From CAWJHE01 sp964614855 (lineage in GTDB: Bacteria; Chloroflexota; Anaerolineae; Anaerolineales; UBA4823), in contig CAZTMX010000069.1 of NCBI GenBank assembly GCA_964614855.1, forward strand, positions 1-13,950: 13,950 nt of DNA, given 5' to 3'. This document shows positions 1 to 7,471 of the stretch, piece after piece. The notes under the pieces are model-generated. The model made no database searches. It was not told the DNA's origin and was given only the letters and a program-made list of their open reading frames with translations. The translations under genes and the position numbers were made by a program. Each line of letters begins with the position of its first letter. Position 1 is the first letter of the stretch.

Positions 1-1
1 G

Positions 2-70
2 GTGGTGTTGATCCTGTCGGGGTTGTATCTGTCGGAGAGAAGAAATAAGGGTGTAGCGGCAGCGTCCTAG
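2..70 (+). CDS. C-terminal end of a membrane protein (partial; possibly EamA/DMT-type transporter)
   Basis: Only the last 22 codons are inside the window; the gene begins upstream. The frame reads VVLILSGLYLSERRNKGVAA and ends at TAG 68-70. It shows the end of a hydrophobic helix followed by a basic, polar tail (ERRNK), the usual inside-facing end of a polytopic membrane protein. The pattern of a helix followed by GLYLSERR resembles the last helix of EamA-family drug/metabolite transporters, but this is a resemblance over about 20 residues only. A second frame is also open up to a TAA at 46-48, but it lacks this helix-plus-basic-tail character. The family call is tentative and the existence of a gene end here is moderately supported. 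Confidence 0.5.
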   Translation: MVLILSGLYLSERRNKGVAAAS

Positions 71-96
71 GAGTATTCTTTGCGCCGGTTGATTTA

Positions 97-105
97 TGCT
101 ATGAT
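97..105 (+). promoter_or_regulatory. Extended -10 promoter just upstream of the heparinase gene
   Basis: TGCTATGAT (97-105) fits an extended -10 element (TGn followed by a TATAAT-like hexamer, TATGAT at 100-105). No good -35 box lies at 16-18 bases; TTGCGC at 80-85 is only 14 bases away. Transcription would start about 6-8 bases downstream, at 111-113, which coincides with the ATG at 112. No Shine-Dalgarno sequence precedes that ATG, so the mRNA may be leaderless. The alternative is read-through from the upstream gene, which ends 41 bases earlier. Confidence 0.45.
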
Positions 106-111
106 GGGTGC

Positions 112-2358
112 ATGTCGGTAAAATCTGTGCTTATGGTCTTTCAAGCGCTGCGAGAGTTAGGCCCAAAGCCTTTGCTGCTAAACGGGCTGTACCGCCTCGG
201 TCTGCGCAGTGGGCACTACCGGCGCGCTACCCCACCGCCAAAACCTACGGCAGCCTCCCAGGCAGGGTCCGGGGAGATGCAGCCCATTCTGGATTTGCCG
301 GACGCCGGGGAATTATTAGATGTTCTTGGCGCTGCAGGTCGAGAGCTTCTGTTACAGGAAGCGCAGGAGATCGTTTCCGGCAAAGTGCGCCTTTTTGGCA
401 GCGAGCTGGTGGCGTTAGAACTCATCCCGCCAGGGCTGCTGCAGCATTGGACGGCTTACGAAGGTTGGGGTGGGCTGCCAGACGGCGACATCAAGTTTAT
501 TTGGGAGCCGGCGCGCTTTGGTTGGGCGTTTACCCTGGGACGAGCTTACCATATCACGAACGACGAGCGCTTCTCCCAGGCTTTCTGGTCTTATTTTGAA
601 ACTTTTCAGCAGCACAATCCCCCCTACCTGGGGCAAAACTGGCTTTCCGGGCAGGAAGTCGCCCTGCGTTTGATGGCGCTGGCCTTTTGCGGGCAGGTAT
701 TTGCTGCTTCCACCCACGCCACCCCGCAGCGTCTGCACGCCCTGGCGCAGGCGATTGCACAGCATGCGCAGCGTATCCCGCCCACGTTGATTTATGCCCG
801 CTCGCAAAACAACAACCACCTGCTCAGCGAAGCTGCCGGGCTGTATACCGCTGCCCTTGCGCTGCCGCAGCATCCCGGCGCAGCACACTGGCGCGACCTG
901 GGCTGGCGCTGGTTCAACCGCGGCATCCAGGCACAGATCGATGAAAATGGTGTATATATGCAGCACAGCGTAAATTATCACCGCCTGATGCTGCAGTTGG
1001 GGTTGTGGGTGCAGGCGCTGGCGCGAAAACAGGGGCATGCCCTGCCTGACCTCACAATGGAGCGCCTGGGTATCGCTTCGCGTTGGCTGCAGGCGTTGCT
1101 TGACCCTGTAAGCGGTTGTGTTCCGAACCTTGGCGCCAATGATGGGGGATATATCTTGCCTTTTAGCAGCTTGCCATTTCAGGATTACCGCCCGGTCGCA
1201 CAGGCTGCCGCTGCGGCATTTTTGCGGCGTTTGCCCCTGCCAGCTGGCGCCTGGGACGAGATGCGCTTGTGGCTGGCGCCGGATGGAAAAAGGGATGGGA
1301 AGGATGACGCGCAACCCCTTCAGGATGGCGTGCCACCTTCTCTGGTGCTAAATACACTCCGAAAACCTGGCGGAATAGCTTGCCTTGCTCGCTCTCAGCC
1401 TGCTATCGAGCGTACCCTGGGTGTCATCCGTCACCCGGCAGATGGCGCGCAATCCTGGGCCTACCTGCGCCTGGCGCGCTTCCACGACCGCCCTGGGCAT
1501 GCCGACCTGTTGCACCTGGATTTGTGGCGGCGTGGGGTGAACCTGGCGCTTGATCCAGGAACTTACCTGTACAATGCAGCTCGTCCCTGGGATAACACCC
1601 TGACGCATACCGGCGTGCACAACACCGTGCTGGTGGATGGGCAGGAACAGATGAGCCGGGCCGGCCGCTTCCTTTACCTGAATTGGGCGCAAACGCAGAC
1701 GATACCGCTGGAGCACCCGCCAGTTGGCGCTTTGACCGGCCTGGCAGCGCAGCATAAAGGCTACCGCCGCCTGGGCGTCACCCACCAGCGCCAGGTTTCA
1801 GCGCTGCAAGACGGCGGCTGGCTGGTGCAGGATATGCTGCTGCCTGCAGAGGGGGCGCAGCGGGCGACAGGTGGTCTAAAGGCCTTCGATCGCAGGCAAG
1901 CGGCAGCGGATGCCTTGCAGCCCCCAGATGCCAGCGCCCCACGCCGGGCTCGGCAGCACCACCTGGTGCTGCACTGGCTGCTGCCGGACTGCCCCTGGCA
2001 GGTCCAACAGCAGGGGATTGAACGACAAGATCCGGCTCACGGTGTGGACTGGAAGGGACAGCCATTGGACATTGAAGGGCAAGCCCAGCTACAGTGCATT
2101 GAGTGGCAGATCAGCCTGGAGGTACCGGACAACCCGCTGGTGCTTTCATTAAGGGCAGAAGCTCCCGGCGTGCCGCTCCAACCGGACCTGCAGATCGCTC
2201 GCGCAGGGGAGCTTCTCCACGGCAGCGGCGAGGCCCATCCTACCTGGGGCTGGTATTCCCCAACTTATGGTGTTAAAATCCCGGCTCTATCGCTGCGTTT
2301 ATCCGTTGATAGCAGCCTGCCGCTGGTCTTTACCAGCCGCTGGATTTTTAATGATTGA
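112..2358 (+). CDS. Heparinase II/III family protein (putative polysaccharide lyase)
   Basis: A 748-residue protein of the heparinase II/III-like family, whose members cleave acidic polysaccharides by beta-elimination using an N-terminal alpha-helical toroid and a C-terminal beta-sandwich. The toroid (about residues 60-390) carries the family signatures RSQNNNHLLSEAAGLY (230-245), QHSVNYHRLM (284-293) and PNLGANDGGY (338-347), which include candidate catalytic Asn/Tyr/His residues. The sandwich carries GHADLLHLDLW (462-472), DPGTYLYN (481-488), HTGVHNTVLVDGQ (499-511) and a C-terminal WYSPTYGVKIPALSL. There is no signal peptide or membrane segment, so it is predicted to be cytoplasmic, which is unusual for a secreted-type lyase. 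The GT4 gene follows after 27 bases, pointing to a shared role in surface-glycan synthesis or trimming. The start has no Shine-Dalgarno sequence; it was chosen because the conserved N-terminus begins there. The substrate cannot be read from the sequence. Confidence 0.85.
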   Translation: MSVKSVLMVFQALRELGPKPLLLNGLYRLGLRSGHYRRATPPPKPTAASQAGSGEMQPILDLPDAGELLDVLGAAGRELLLQEAQEIVSGKVRLFGSELVALELIPPGLLQHWTAYEGWGGLPDGDIKFIWEPARFGWAFTLGRAYHITNDERFSQAFWSYFETFQQHNPPYLGQNWLSGQEVALRLMALAFCGQVFAASTHATPQRLHALAQAIAQHAQRIPPTLIYARSQNNNHLLSEAAGLYTAALALPQHPGAAHWRDLGWRWFNRGIQAQIDENGVYMQHSVNYHRLMLQLGLWVQALARKQGHALPDLTMERLGIASRWLQALLDPVSGCVPNLGANDGGYILPFSSLPFQDYRPVAQAAAAAFLRRLPLPAGAWDEMRLWLAPDGKRDGKDDAQPLQDGVPPSLVLNTLRKPGGIACLARSQPAIERTLGVIRHPADGAQSWAYLRLARFHDRPGHADLLHLDLWRRGVNLALDPGTYLYNAARPWDNTLTHTGVHNTVLVDGQEQMSRAGRFLYLNWAQTQTIPLEHPPVGALTGLAAQHKGYRRLGVTHQRQVSALQDGGWLVQDMLLPAEGAQRATGGLKAFDRRQAAADALQPPDASAPRRARQHHLVLHWLLPDCPWQVQQQGIERQDPAHGVDWKGQPLDIEGQAQLQCIEWQISLEVPDNPLVLSLRAEAPGVPLQPDLQIARAGELLHGSGEAHPTWGWYSPTYGVKIPALSLRLSVDSSLPLVFTSRWIFND

Positions 2359-2374
2359 AATCTTGCACAAAAGT

Positions 2375-2378
2375 GGAG
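2375..2378 (+). promoter_or_regulatory. Ribosome binding site that selects a TTG start for the GT4 gene
   Basis: GGAG lies 7 bases upstream of TTG 2386-2388. The family N-terminus (ILLIHQ followed by GGTRHYELA) begins immediately after this codon and no suitable ATG lies nearby in frame, so the TTG start is well supported. Confidence 0.7.
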
Positions 2379-2385
2379 AGAAACT

Positions 2386-3630
2386 TTGCATATTTTGCTG
2401 ATCCACCAGGCATTTGTCGCCCTGGATGAAGCCGGCGGTACCCGCCATTACGAATTGGCGCTGCACCTGGCGGAGCGCGGCCACCGTGTGACGGTGATCG
2501 CCAGCCCGGTCAGCTATCTGACAGGCAGGACGCAGGCTGACGCCGAAAATGCCGGGCAGGCAGGCGCAGAAAAAGTCGAAAACGCCAGAGCCTCCGACCG
2601 GGTGACCATTCTGCGAGCTTATACCTACAAAGCCCTGCACCGCAGTTTTGTCCACCGGGTTTTTAGCTTCTTTAGCTTTATGCTTTCATCATTCTGGTTG
2701 GGTCTGCAGGTGCGCCAGGTGGACCTGGTGTGGGGTACCTCGCCGCCCATCTTTCAGGGCGTCACCGCCTGGGCGCTGGCGCGGCTGAAAGGCGTGCCCT
2801 TCCTGTTCGAAGTGCGCGATCTGTGGCCCGCCTTTGCGATCGATGTGGGGGTGCTGCGCAATAAGCTCTTGATCCGCGCCTCTTTGTGGTTGGAGCGTTT
2901 TCTATACAAACGCGCCGACCGCCTGGTGGTCAATTCCCCGGGGTTCATCACCCATGTCTCAGAACGCGGGGCGCGCCGCGTGGAGTTGGTGCCCAACGGC
3001 GCCGATGCCGCCATGTTCGATCCTTACGCCACCGGCGTGGCTTTCCGCCAGGAGCACGGTCTGCAGGGTAAGTACGTGGCGCTGTACGCCGGCGCCCACG
3101 GTATGTCCAACGACCTGGATGTGCTGCTGGAAGCTGCACTCCAATTGCAGGACGAACCTGAGATTATGATCGTTTTTCTAGGCGACGGCAAGGAAAAGCC
3201 CGCCCTGATGCAGCTAGCTGGAGAAATGCACCTGGACAACGTGCGCTTCCTGCCCCCCGTGCCCAAAACCGGCATGGCAGATGCGCTGGCGGCTGCGGAT
3301 GCGTGTATTGCCATTCTCAAACCCATCCCCATGTACGCCACAGTGTACCCCAATAAAGTATTCGATTACATGGCTGCCGGCAGACCCGTGCTGCTGGCGA
3401 TCGACGGCGTGATCCGCCAGGTCGTCGAGCAGGCGCAGGCGGGGATCTTCGTCCCGCCGGGCGAGGCTGAGGCCATGGCGCAGGCGCTGCGCAGGCTGGC
3501 TGCGGACCCGCAGGCCGGGCGCGCCATGGGGCAGCGTGGGCGTGCCAGTGTGGAGGCACAATTCAACCGCCCGCAGTTGGCTGAAAAATTGGCGCGCCTT
3601 GTGGAAGATATGGTCAAAAAAGTGGAGTAA
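2386..3630 (+). CDS. Glycosyltransferase family 4 (WbuB-like)
   Basis: A 414-residue GT-B fold glycosyltransferase of the GT4 group, close in style to WbuB/FnlC enzymes that transfer an amino sugar from a UDP-sugar during O-antigen or exopolysaccharide assembly. The N-terminal domain has the nucleotide-fold start HILLIHQAF, the acceptor-side motif GGTRHYELALHLAERGH (17-33), WGTSPPIFQG (116-125) and FEVRDLWP (141-148). The C-terminal donor domain has LVPNGAD (201-207), YAGAHG (234-239), FLGDGKEK (264-271) and YPNKVFDYMAAGRPVL (321-336), which replaces the more common EGFGLPLLEA motif and is typical of WbuB-like members. It is cytoplasmic or peripherally membrane-bound by inference; no transmembrane helix is convincing apart from the hydrophobic stretch near 92-106. 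It probably shares an mRNA with the upstream heparinase-like gene. The donor and acceptor sugars are unknown. Confidence 0.9.
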   Translation: MHILLIHQAFVALDEAGGTRHYELALHLAERGHRVTVIASPVSYLTGRTQADAENAGQAGAEKVENARASDRVTILRAYTYKALHRSFVHRVFSFFSFMLSSFWLGLQVRQVDLVWGTSPPIFQGVTAWALARLKGVPFLFEVRDLWPAFAIDVGVLRNKLLIRASLWLERFLYKRADRLVVNSPGFITHVSERGARRVELVPNGADAAMFDPYATGVAFRQEHGLQGKYVALYAGAHGMSNDLDVLLEAALQLQDEPEIMIVFLGDGKEKPALMQLAGEMHLDNVRFLPPVPKTGMADALAAADACIAILKPIPMYATVYPNKVFDYMAAGRPVLLAIDGVIRQVVEQAQAGIFVPPGEAEAMAQALRRLAADPQAGRAMGQRGRASVEAQFNRPQLAEKLARLVEDMVKKVE

Positions 3631-3641
3631 GCCTGTCCCCC

Positions 3642-3685
3642 GGTAAAGCCGCCTGAGTAACCAGACTTTACCAGCCGCAGGGCTG
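3642..3685. terminator. Two short hairpins between converging genes (weak terminator candidate)
   Basis: GGTAAAG (3642-3648) pairs with CTTTACC (3666-3672), and CAGCC (3672-3676) pairs with GGCTG (3681-3685). They lie in the 64-base gap where the GT4 and tsaD genes converge, which is where termination is expected. Neither has a following T-run, and the arms share a base, so they could not both be fully formed at once. This is a weak call. Confidence 0.3.
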
Positions 3686-3694
3686 CGAAAGCGA

Positions 3695-4777
3695 CTAGAC
3701 TTCCGACAGCGGCCAGTTGGGTAGCACATCCATATCCAACCCATCGCGATGACCGTTGATAAAACGGTAGTAGCCTGCCGCCGCGATCATGGCGGCGTTA
3801 TCCGTACACAGGGCAATGGGCGGGATGTGCACCGGGCACTCTGCGCGTGCCTGCATGGCCTCCCGCAGGGCACGGTTGGCGGAGACGCCGCCTGCAACCA
3901 GGATTTCCTTTGCGCCGAATTCTTTTACCGCCCTTACGGTTTTCCCTACCAGCACATCCACCACAGCCGCCTGAAAGCTGGCAGCCAGGTCCGCTACCGG
4001 CAGCTCTCGGCGTACAGTTTGCAGGCTGCGCACTTCCCGCAGCACCGCGGTCTTTAACCCGCTAAAGGAGAAGTTCCAGGTGTCTTCCAGCCAGGAGCGC
4101 GGAAAGCTAAAGGCGTGCTCATTGCCGTTTTCGGCGGCTTTTTGGATCGATGGGCCTCCGGGATAAGCCAGCCCCAGCAAGCGCGCTACCTTGTCAAAGG
4201 CTTCGCCGGCTGCATCATCCAGTGTGGAACCCATCCGTCTGTATTTCAGATGACCTTCCATCAAAACCAGCTCGCTGTGCCCGCCGGAGACGACCAGGAT
4301 CATCAACGGAAATTGGGGTTCAGGGCTGAGTTTGACATCGGCAATGGCGCCGTTGGAAACCGGCGGCCAGTTCAGCCAGGCGGAGTAAATATGCGCTTCC
4401 AGGTGGTTGACGCCCACCAGCGGCAGCCCGCTGCCGATCGCCAGCCCCTTGGCGGTATTCATCCCCACCACCAGCGAGCCGGGCAGCCCGGGGCCGCGCG
4501 TTACGGCGATGGCGTCCAAGTCATCCAGGTCCATATGTGCCTGGTGCAGCGCGCTGGTGATGATTGGGTAAATGGTTCGAATATGCTGGCGCGAAGCCAC
4601 TTCGGGGAACACGCCGCCGAACTGGGCGTGCAGCTCCACCTGCGAGGCCACCGTGCTGGATACGATCACCCGCCCATTTTCGACGATGGCAGCCGCAGTC
4701 TCGTCGCACGAGCTTTCAATACCCAGGATGCGCGCTGGGGGAAACGGGTTTGCTTGGCTTGGATTTGTTGGGGTCAT
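3695..4777 (-). CDS. tsaD: TsaD, tRNA N6-threonylcarbamoyladenosine transferase subunit
   Basis: A 360-residue TsaD (Gcp/YgjD, Kae1 family). It transfers the threonylcarbamoyl group from threonylcarbamoyl-AMP to A37 of ANN-decoding tRNAs, acting in the cytoplasm with TsaB and TsaE. Visible signatures are ILGIESSCDETAAA (17-30), the Fe/Zn-binding HLEAH (H125, H129), VSGGHSEL (163-170), YPGGPSIQKAA (205-215), FSFSGLKTA (236-244), VAGGVSANRALR (294-305) and CTDNAAM with metal ligand D326. The length is normal. The frame stays open further upstream, but that would extend into the preceding gene; ATG 4777 has a good ribosome site (GAAGGTG, 4781-4787) and gives a normal N-terminus. It is the last gene of the minus-strand run, 8 bases after the M24 peptidase stop. 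tsaB and tsaE are not in the window. Confidence 0.96.
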   Translation of the reverse strand: MTPTNPSQANPFPPARILGIESSCDETAAAIVENGRVIVSSTVASQVELHAQFGGVFPEVASRQHIRTIYPIITSALHQAHMDLDDLDAIAVTRGPGLPGSLVVGMNTAKGLAIGSGLPLVGVNHLEAHIYSAWLNWPPVSNGAIADVKLSPEPQFPLMILVVSGGHSELVLMEGHLKYRRMGSTLDDAAGEAFDKVARLLGLAYPGGPSIQKAAENGNEHAFSFPRSWLEDTWNFSFSGLKTAVLREVRSLQTVRRELPVADLAASFQAAVVDVLVGKTVRAVKEFGAKEILVAGGVSANRALREAMQARAECPVHIPPIALCTDNAAMIAAAGYYRFINGHRDGLDMDVLPNWPLSEV

Positions 4778-4780
4778 CTG

Positions 4781-4787
4781 CACCTTC
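4781..4787 (-). promoter_or_regulatory. Ribosome binding site of tsaD, overlapping the upstream stop codon
   Basis: On the minus strand GAAGGTG precedes ATG 4777 and overlaps the TGA stop (4786-4788) of the M24 peptidase gene. It fixes the start of tsaD and suggests translational coupling to the upstream gene. Confidence 0.6.
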
Positions 4788-6021
4788 ACTTTTGCCGGAT
4801 GGGTAACACCAGGTCCAGCGGGTACTCTGCCAGGGTCTCCACCTGCCCATCCGGGCGCACCCACAGCGTATCTTCCAGGCGCACCCCCAGGCCGCGCTCC
4901 GGGTAATACAGACCGGGTTCATGCGTGATCACCGTACCCGGGCGCAGGCGCTCACCGCCGTCCGGAGACAGGCGGAAATATGGGTTTTCATGCAGGTTCA
5001 GCCCCACGCCGTGACCCAGGCTGTGCACATAGCCTTCCTGGGTGCGCGGGCTTTCCAGGGTGGTGCTGTGTCCTTGCTGCTGGAAGAGCTTGCAGGTGAG
5101 TTCCTGGTACTGGCTGCACGGTTCGTTTGCTTTGAATTCGCTTCGCACCTGTTTGAAAACCGAGAGCACGTCTTCGTATAGCGCCAGGGCCTCGTCTGGG
5201 GCATAGCCCAGGCACCAGGTGCGGGTGAAATCGTAGTAATACCCACCGCCCGTTTCGCAGGGGAAGATATCGAAGACGATGGTCTGCCCCAGGCGCAGCG
5301 GCGCCTGGTTGTCACCGGTGCTGTGCGGCACACCCGCATCGCGCCCCTGGGCAAAGATTGTGCCTTCGGGGTTTTCGGCGCCCAGCTCTGCCAGCCACAG
5401 GTTGATCTGGTTTTTCACCATGCCGATGGTCAGCGCTTCGCCGTCCGGGGCAAGCAGGATATCATCCTTCACCCGCCGGCTGGTCAATAGATCCGCTGTA
5501 CGAGCCACCACCTGGGTGGTGATCTGCCCCATGCGTCGGATGCGCGCCACTTCGCCTTCGTCCTTGGTTGCCATGGCTGCCAGGAGCAAGGGATCACTGC
5601 CTTCATCGACCAGGGTCAAATCGGGCGCGGCAGTCTGCAGGGAGGAGAAAATGGCATAGCTCTGCCCGGCGTCCATCCTGCCGTAGATGGCTGCCCTACC
5701 CCGGGTGATGCCCAGATCACTCAATATACGCTGGTATATTTCGCCGGGATGAAGCGCGGCGGGTCTCCCCGCCGCGGCAGCGGGCGCTGCCTGGAAATCG
5801 CTGAGGTCGCGTGTGCGCAAACCGGATTTGGCAGCTTCGTCGCGCTCCATTGGGCGGAAAAACAGGGTAGCCGGCTCGCCCCGCGGTTTGACCAGTAAAG
5901 CCTGGGTCAGGTGTGCGCCGCCGGTCAGGTACACCATAGGCGGGTTGTGTTGGCCGGGCCCCACCACCAGCAGGGCATCCAGGTTGCGTTCGTGCATCAA
6001 TTGGTCGATGTCTGTTTTCAT
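4786..6021 (-). CDS. M24 family metallopeptidase, Xaa-Pro aminopeptidase/dipeptidase-like
   Basis: A 411-residue cytoplasmic peptidase with the creatinase/prolidase plan: an N-terminal domain (about 1-155, starting MKTDIDQLMHERNLDALLVV) and a C-terminal pita-bread catalytic domain. All five metal ligands of a dinuclear M24 site can be seen: D251 (VFDIFP), D264 (YYDFTRT), H337 (LGHGVGLNLHE), E368 (THEPGLYY) and E383 (VRLEDTLWV). H233 (VPHSTGD) fits the substrate-binding histidine. It is therefore probably active, releasing N-terminal residues next to proline or cleaving Xaa-Pro dipeptides; the exact specificity (PepP, PepQ or another) cannot be decided. It starts 38 bases after selA and ends 8 bases before tsaD, so all three are likely co-transcribed. 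The ribosome site is weak (AAGAAAG inside a short hairpin at 6030-6049). Confidence 0.9.
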   Translation of the reverse strand: MKTDIDQLMHERNLDALLVVGPGQHNPPMVYLTGGAHLTQALLVKPRGEPATLFFRPMERDEAAKSGLRTRDLSDFQAAPAAAAGRPAALHPGEIYQRILSDLGITRGRAAIYGRMDAGQSYAIFSSLQTAAPDLTLVDEGSDPLLLAAMATKDEGEVARIRRMGQITTQVVARTADLLTSRRVKDDILLAPDGEALTIGMVKNQINLWLAELGAENPEGTIFAQGRDAGVPHSTGDNQAPLRLGQTIVFDIFPCETGGGYYYDFTRTWCLGYAPDEALALYEDVLSVFKQVRSEFKANEPCSQYQELTCKLFQQQGHSTTLESPRTQEGYVHSLGHGVGLNLHENPYFRLSPDGGERLRPGTVITHEPGLYYPERGLGVRLEDTLWVRPDGQVETLAEYPLDLVLPIRQK

Positions 6022-6059
6022 TAAATGGTCATTCTTTCTTGAGAGAATGGTGTTCGTGC

Positions 6060-7421
6060 TTAGCGCGTTTCATCCTGCAGCGCCTGGCGCAGCACAGATA
6101 GCAGCGCGGCTTCCTGCTCGGGCAGCACGGTGCGCGGGTCCAGCAGGATGCGGTCGTTTTCCAGGCGGGCGATCAGCGGCGGTTGAGAGCGGCGCAGCCG
6201 TTTCATAAAGCGCTCTGGGCTGCCCACGGTCAAAGCCAGCGTGAAGGTGGGCATGCTCTCACCGGGCAGGCTGCCGCCACCCACGGTGCTTTCCCCGGGT
6301 ATGACCTCACCGGTGTCCAGCTCTTTTGCCCAGCTTGTGGCGCGCTGCCGGATTTCATCCAGCGGCATGGAGATCATGCGCCAGATGGGGACTTCGCGCT
6401 CGGCTTCGTCTTTCAGGTAATGCAGCAGAGTGGCACTCAGCGCCGCCAGGCACAACTTATCCGCCCGCACGGCGCGCGCCAGCGGGTGCTTCTTGATCCG
6501 GGCAACCAGGTCAGCGCGCCCGATAATAACCCCGGCTTGCGGCCCGCCCAGCAACTTATCACCTGAAAAACACACCAAGTCGGCGCCCTGCGCCAGCGAT
6601 TCCTGCACCGTGGGTTCGTGACCCAGCCCGTAGCGCGCTGTATCCAGCAGGCTGCCCGAGCCCAAGTCGTCTAATACGGGGATGCCTCCCTGGTGCGCCA
6701 GGGATGAGATTTCGGATAGTTCGGGTTCGCTGGTAAACCCCACCAGGCGAAAGTTCGAGCGGTGAGCGCGCAAGAAAAGTGCTGGTTTGGCTTCCAGCGC
6801 GGCCTCATAATCTGAAAGGTGCACCCGGTTGGTAGCGCCAATTTCCAGCAGGCGGGCGCCGGATTGTTGCATCACTTCCGGCACGCGGAACCCTCCGCCG
6901 ATTTCCACCAGCTGGGTGCGGGCGATCACCACCAGGCGGCGGCGCGCCAGGGCGCTCAGCGCCAGCATCAGGGCGGAGGCGTTGTTATTGACCACCAGGG
7001 CGGCTTCGGCGCCGGTCAGGCGCTGCAAGATAGCCTCGGCGTGCAGCAGGCGTGAGCCGCGCTTGCCTTTGACCAGGTCGAACTCCAGGTTGGAATACCC
7101 CAGCGAGACATCCTGGACAGCCTGCAGTGCGGCGCGGCTGAGCGGGGCGCGCCCCAGGTTGGTGTGCAGCACCACCCCCGCGGCGTTGATCACCGGCAGC
7201 AGGGTGGGTGCGTTCCAGGTTTGCAGTGCAGCGCCTACCTGCGCCAGGATTTTGTTTGTATCCGGCAGCGGCTCGCCGCTGGCAAAAGCGGCGCGCACCT
7301 GCTCCAGCGTGTGGCGGATGGCGCTCACCGTCAGCGGGCGCCCGAAACGCGCCAGCCAGTCCTGGGCTTGCTCAGACTGCAGGATTTGATCGACAGAGGG
7401 CAGGTCGCGCAGGCTCGTCAT
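6060..7421 (-). CDS. selA: SelA, L-seryl-tRNA(Sec) selenium transferase (selenocysteine synthase)
   Basis: A 453-residue pyridoxal-phosphate enzyme, close to the usual bacterial SelA length. It converts Ser-tRNA(Sec) to Sec-tRNA(Sec) with selenophosphate. It has the N-terminal LPSVDQIL helix region (7-14), NAAGVVLHTNLGRAPLS (79-95), YSNLEFDLVKGKRGSR (109-124), VVNNNASALMLAL (143-155), DDLGSGSL (251-258) and the Schiff-base lysine K289 in CFSGDKLLGGPQAG (284-297). The frame is open upstream to 7598, which would overlap the preceding gene; ATG 7421 gives the canonical MTSLRDLPSVDQ start. No Shine-Dalgarno sequence precedes it, but a 15-residue upstream ORF ends in ATGA overlap with this start. 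Its presence implies a selenoprotein-making cell; selB, selC and selD are not in the window. Confidence 0.95.
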   Translation of the reverse strand: MTSLRDLPSVDQILQSEQAQDWLARFGRPLTVSAIRHTLEQVRAAFASGEPLPDTNKILAQVGAALQTWNAPTLLPVINAAGVVLHTNLGRAPLSRAALQAVQDVSLGYSNLEFDLVKGKRGSRLLHAEAILQRLTGAEAALVVNNNASALMLALSALARRRLVVIARTQLVEIGGGFRVPEVMQQSGARLLEIGATNRVHLSDYEAALEAKPALFLRAHRSNFRLVGFTSEPELSEISSLAHQGGIPVLDDLGSGSLLDTARYGLGHEPTVQESLAQGADLVCFSGDKLLGGPQAGVIIGRADLVARIKKHPLARAVRADKLCLAALSATLLHYLKDEAEREVPIWRMISMPLDEIRQRATSWAKELDTGEVIPGESTVGGGSLPGESMPTFTLALTVGSPERFMKRLRRSQPPLIARLENDRILLDPRTVLPEQEAALLSVLRQALQDETR

Positions 7422-7465
7422 GGCGAAAATCTCAATCCAATGGTTTGTGAAGCGAGGCTTGTCAT
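7418..7465 (-). CDS. Possible 15-residue upstream ORF coupled to selA
   Basis: On the minus strand ATG 7465 opens a 15-codon frame reading MTSLASQTIGLRFSP and stopping at a TGA that shares the ATGA with the selA start (7418-7421). Its first 14-17 bases (GCCATGACAAGCCTCGC) nearly duplicate those at the selA start (GCCATGACGAGCCTGCGC), so both begin Met-Thr-Ser-Leu. No clear Shine-Dalgarno sequence precedes either. It may be a leader peptide feeding ribosomes to selA, or a relic of a small start-region duplication. Translation is unproven. Confidence 0.3.
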   Translation of the reverse strand: MTSLASQTIGLRFSP

Positions 7466-7471
7466 GGCAGT

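Noticed and set aside
4778..4864. Longer N-terminus for TsaD
   Set aside because: The extra residues (rich in Gly/Pro/Ala) lie within the 3' end of the M24 gene and are not part of the TsaD family. ATG 4777 has a ribosome site.
4115..4906. Plus-strand open frame (263 codons) opposite tsaD and the M24 gene
   Set aside because: It crosses the junction of two well-conserved minus-strand genes and shows no recognisable domain; an antisense shadow.
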